A DNA stretch of 64,000 nucleotides, taken from Ww85 sp963745765 (GTDB lineage Bacteria > Desulfobacterota > Desulfobulbia > Desulfobulbales > Desulfocapsaceae). The stretch spans positions 124,001 through 188,000 of the forward strand of contig CAVUYQ010000016.1 in assembly GCA_963745765.1 (NCBI GenBank), given 5' to 3'. Under the pieces are notes generated by a model. That model ran no database searches. It was given only the letters and a program-made list of their open reading frames with translations, and was not told where the DNA came from. How positions within the stretch are numbered: position 1 is the stretch's first letter; each line of letters begins with the position of its first letter. The position numbers and the translations under genes were made by a program. Below, piece after piece: positions 62,262-64,000 of this stretch.

Positions 62262-64000
62262 ATGCAAAATGCTCAGTTTCTCGGTATACGTTCAATTACC
62301 GGCTGGATTACCATTCTTGCGCTGGGGGCGTTGGTGTTGTTCGGCGTATCAACGATTACCTACGAACGCGGTATCACGAAACTCTCCCAGGGAAGTGATA
62401 TCAGGCTTGAGCTTTTTGTCACCTATCTCCGCGGTGTGCTGGAAAAATATGAAAGCCTTCCGGAACTGCTGGCCCGCGATAAACAACTCGTAAATTTTCT
62501 TCTTAATCCCGGAGGAAGGGAGCGGATAGAGGCCCTTAACCGGTATCTGGAAACGATCAACGGTATAAGCAATGCTGGAGACACCTACCTGATGGACAAG
62601 GAAGGTCTGACCATTGCCGCGAGCAACTGGCAGGAAGAGCATCCTTTTGTTGGCAGAAATTTCAGCTATCGTCCCTATTTCAAACAGGCCATGAAAGGCC
62701 ATCTCGGAAGATATTTCGCACTTGGCACCACCTCAATCAAGCGGGGCTATTATTTTGCCTATCCCGTCCGTCGGAACAACGAGATACTTGGCGCGGTGGT
62801 GATTAAAATTGATATCGACACCGTTGAAAAAAAGTGGGGCTATCATGACGAGATATTTCTTGTTACCGATCCGGATAATGTGATTTTTATTACGACAAAC
62901 CCGGATTGGCGATACAAGACCCTCGGCAGGGTCACCCCCCTGACCGAGGATTTTATTCGAAAGTCCAAACGCTACCCGAACTCAGATATCGAAGCGATTA
63001 ATTATACCAGGGTGAAAAACTATGACTTCGGTACCATAATCAACCTTACAGATCAGAACAATACCGAGAAGACCTTTCTCCAGCAGGCGCATTATATGGA
63101 TGAAGCTGGCTGGAATGTGCAAATCTTGTCGAACATCAGCCCACTGCGGCAAAGGATTATCGGGGTCAATATCCTGGTCGGCAGCGGCTTTCTTTTTTCT
63201 TACCTGCTTCTCAGCCTGTTTAGGCAGCGGCGGCAGCGGTTGGCCGAATTAAAACGTTTTGAAGATCATGCCAGAAGGGTTCTTCAGGAGGCGAATGAGA
63301 AACTCGAAACCAGAGTCGGGGAGAGAACAAGAGAGCTTGTTGAAACAAACGAGAAATTGCTGCGGGAAATCCATGATCGTAAAAATACGGAGGCAATTTT
63401 GAAGCGAACCAGGTCTGAACTGGTTCATGCCGCCAAGATGGCTACCCTGGGGCAGATGTCTGCCGGAATTAATCACGAGCTGAATCAGCCTCTGGCAGCT
63501 ATCAGAAGCTATGCCGACAACGCACGGCAGCTCTTGACCAAAGAGAGAATTAATGAAGCCGACTGGAATATGACGCAGATAGGCGAACTGACTGACCGTA
63601 TGGCCCAACTGGGAATCCAGCTTAAAGAGTTTTCGAGAAAAAGCACTGATCAGCTTGATGTTGTGTCTCTTCGTGCCGTTATTGACGGGGCGTTGGAAAT
63701 CCTTTCGCCTGGTATCCGCAAGAATAAAATACCCATTATCATGAAAATAGTTCCGGAAAATCTCGAGATTTCGGTCAATCAGGTTCTTTTCCAGCAAGTC
63801 ATTGTCAATCTTATCAGTAATGCTATGCAGGCAATGGAGAAGTGCGACAGCAAGCAGCTCACCATCGAAGCAAAGGCTGCGGAAAATCGCGTCTGTATAA
63901 TAATCCAGGACACGGGTGACGGAATAGCGGTCGAAAACATATCACGCGTTTTTGAACCGTTCTTCACCACAAAGGCTGCCGGACAGGGACTTGGACTCGG
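62262..64000 (+). CDS. DctB-like sensor histidine kinase, truncated at window end
   Basis: The frame is open for 579 codons from ATG 62262 to the end. A first membrane helix (about residues 15-38) is followed by a periplasmic dCache-like sensor (40-300) with LMDKEGLTIAASNW, RPYFKQAMKGHLGRYFALGTTS and YYFAYPVR, the C4-dicarboxylate-sensor pattern of DctB. A second helix lies near 310-330. A coiled coil leads to HisKA with GINHELNQPLAAIRSYADN, phospho-His405. The ATPase has NLISNAMQAME (N box), IIQDTGDGIAV (G1) and VFEPFFTTKAAGQGLGLG (F and G2 boxes). A partner NtrC-type regulator probably follows outside. Confidence 0.92.
   Translation, partial: MQNAQFLGIRSITGWITILALGALVLFGVSTITYERGITKLSQGSDIRLELFVTYLRGVLEKYESLPELLARDKQLVNFLLNPGGRERIEALNRYLETINGISNAGDTYLMDKEGLTIAASNWQEEHPFVGRNFSYRPYFKQAMKGHLGRYFALGTTSIKRGYYFAYPVRRNNEILGAVVIKIDIDTVEKKWGYHDEIFLVTDPDNVIFITTNPDWRYKTLGRVTPLTEDFIRKSKRYPNSDIEAINYTRVKNYDFGTIINLTDQNNTEKTFLQQAHYMDEAGWNVQILSNISPLRQRIIGVNILVGSGFLFSYLLLSLFRQRRQRLAELKRFEDHARRVLQEANEKLETRVGERTRELVETNEKLLREIHDRKNTEAILKRTRSELVHAAKMATLGQMSAGINHELNQPLAAIRSYADNARQLLTKERINEADWNMTQIGELTDRMAQLGIQLKEFSRKSTDQLDVVSLRAVIDGALEILSPGIRKNKIPIIMKIVPENLEISVNQVLFQQVIVNLISNAMQAMEKCDSKQLTIEAKAAENRVCIIIQDTGDGIAVENISRVFEPFFTTKAAGQGLGL

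Noticed and set aside
1..64000. CRISPR arrays, rRNA genes, prophage or toxin-antitoxin defence islands
   Set aside because: No regularly spaced repeats, rRNA sequence, structural phage genes or recognisable defence genes were seen on either strand.

Overview
The window looks like a chromosomal segment of an anaerobic Desulfobacterota (deltaproteobacterial) organism, most likely related to the Desulfobulbales. This is inferred from gene content and order: the rpsF-rpsR-DUF2232-rplI-dnaB block, rplU-rpmA-obgE-proB-proA-nadD, the DUF39 homocysteine-biosynthesis protein, anaerobic-type corrin genes (cbiD, cbiG, cbiC), a free-standing bacterial AP2-domain protein and a DctB-like kinase. No phage, plasmid, CRISPR or rRNA sequence is visible. 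One tRNA (Pro, CGG) is present.

Layout. 1-0.8 kb: 3' end of priA. 1.0-9.8 kb (mostly minus): dusB, lptE, leuS, dnaB, rplI, DUF2232, rpsR, rpsF and mazG, with a likely autoregulatory leader before rpsF. 10-17.7 kb (plus): AP2 protein, rplU, rpmA, obgE, proB, proA, nadD, a CheB-like response regulator, ung. 17.7-23.8 kb (minus): nnrDE, lptF, an M23 peptidase and rng. 24-33 kb (plus): glycosyltransferase, SPL-like radical SAM protein, ssb, a DnaJ-type cochaperone, a YejA-like solute-binding protein, a cold-shock protein, tsaE and a YcaO-TPR protein. 33.2-43.5 kb: ten-gene cobalamin operon (cbiG, cobJ, cobC, cobU, cobT, cobS, cobD-cobQ fusion, cbiB, cbiA, cbiC), then ndk. 44-49 kb: xseA, a TPR membrane protein, panC, a KdnA-like aminotransferase and a SleB-type hydrolase. 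49.7-54.5 kb (minus): pheA, tsaD, DUF2062, rsmA, Fe-alcohol dehydrogenase. 54.7-62.2 kb: hcyA-larE, HU, tRNA-Pro, a second cobalamin cluster (cbiD, cbiET, cobM) and a fused hisH-hisF gene. The end holds a truncated DctB-like sensor kinase.

The two corrin clusters together cover ring contraction, most methylations, amidation, aminopropanol attachment and nucleotide-loop assembly by the anaerobic route. No cobalt chelatase, precorrin-2 methyltransferase (cbiL/cobI), cbiJ or adenosyltransferase gene is seen. No cobalamin riboswitch was recognised.

Quality warning: eleven genes, several of them essential (leuS, tsaD, tsaE, lptF), carry single-base frameshifts, thirteen in all. Nearly all look like one extra base in a short homopolymer. 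This is best explained by sequence error, not gene decay, so I annotate those genes as whole CDSs across the shift.

Most notable points: a mutually exclusive RNA structure in the rpsF leader; a CheB-like regulator lacking its catalytic Ser and His and carrying a zinc ribbon; LptF fused to an Ada-like metal-binding domain; CobD-CobQ and eukaryote-style HisH-HisF fusions; a YcaO-TPR protein; an AP2-domain protein; an hcyA-larE pair; and four short non-coding inverted-repeat elements.
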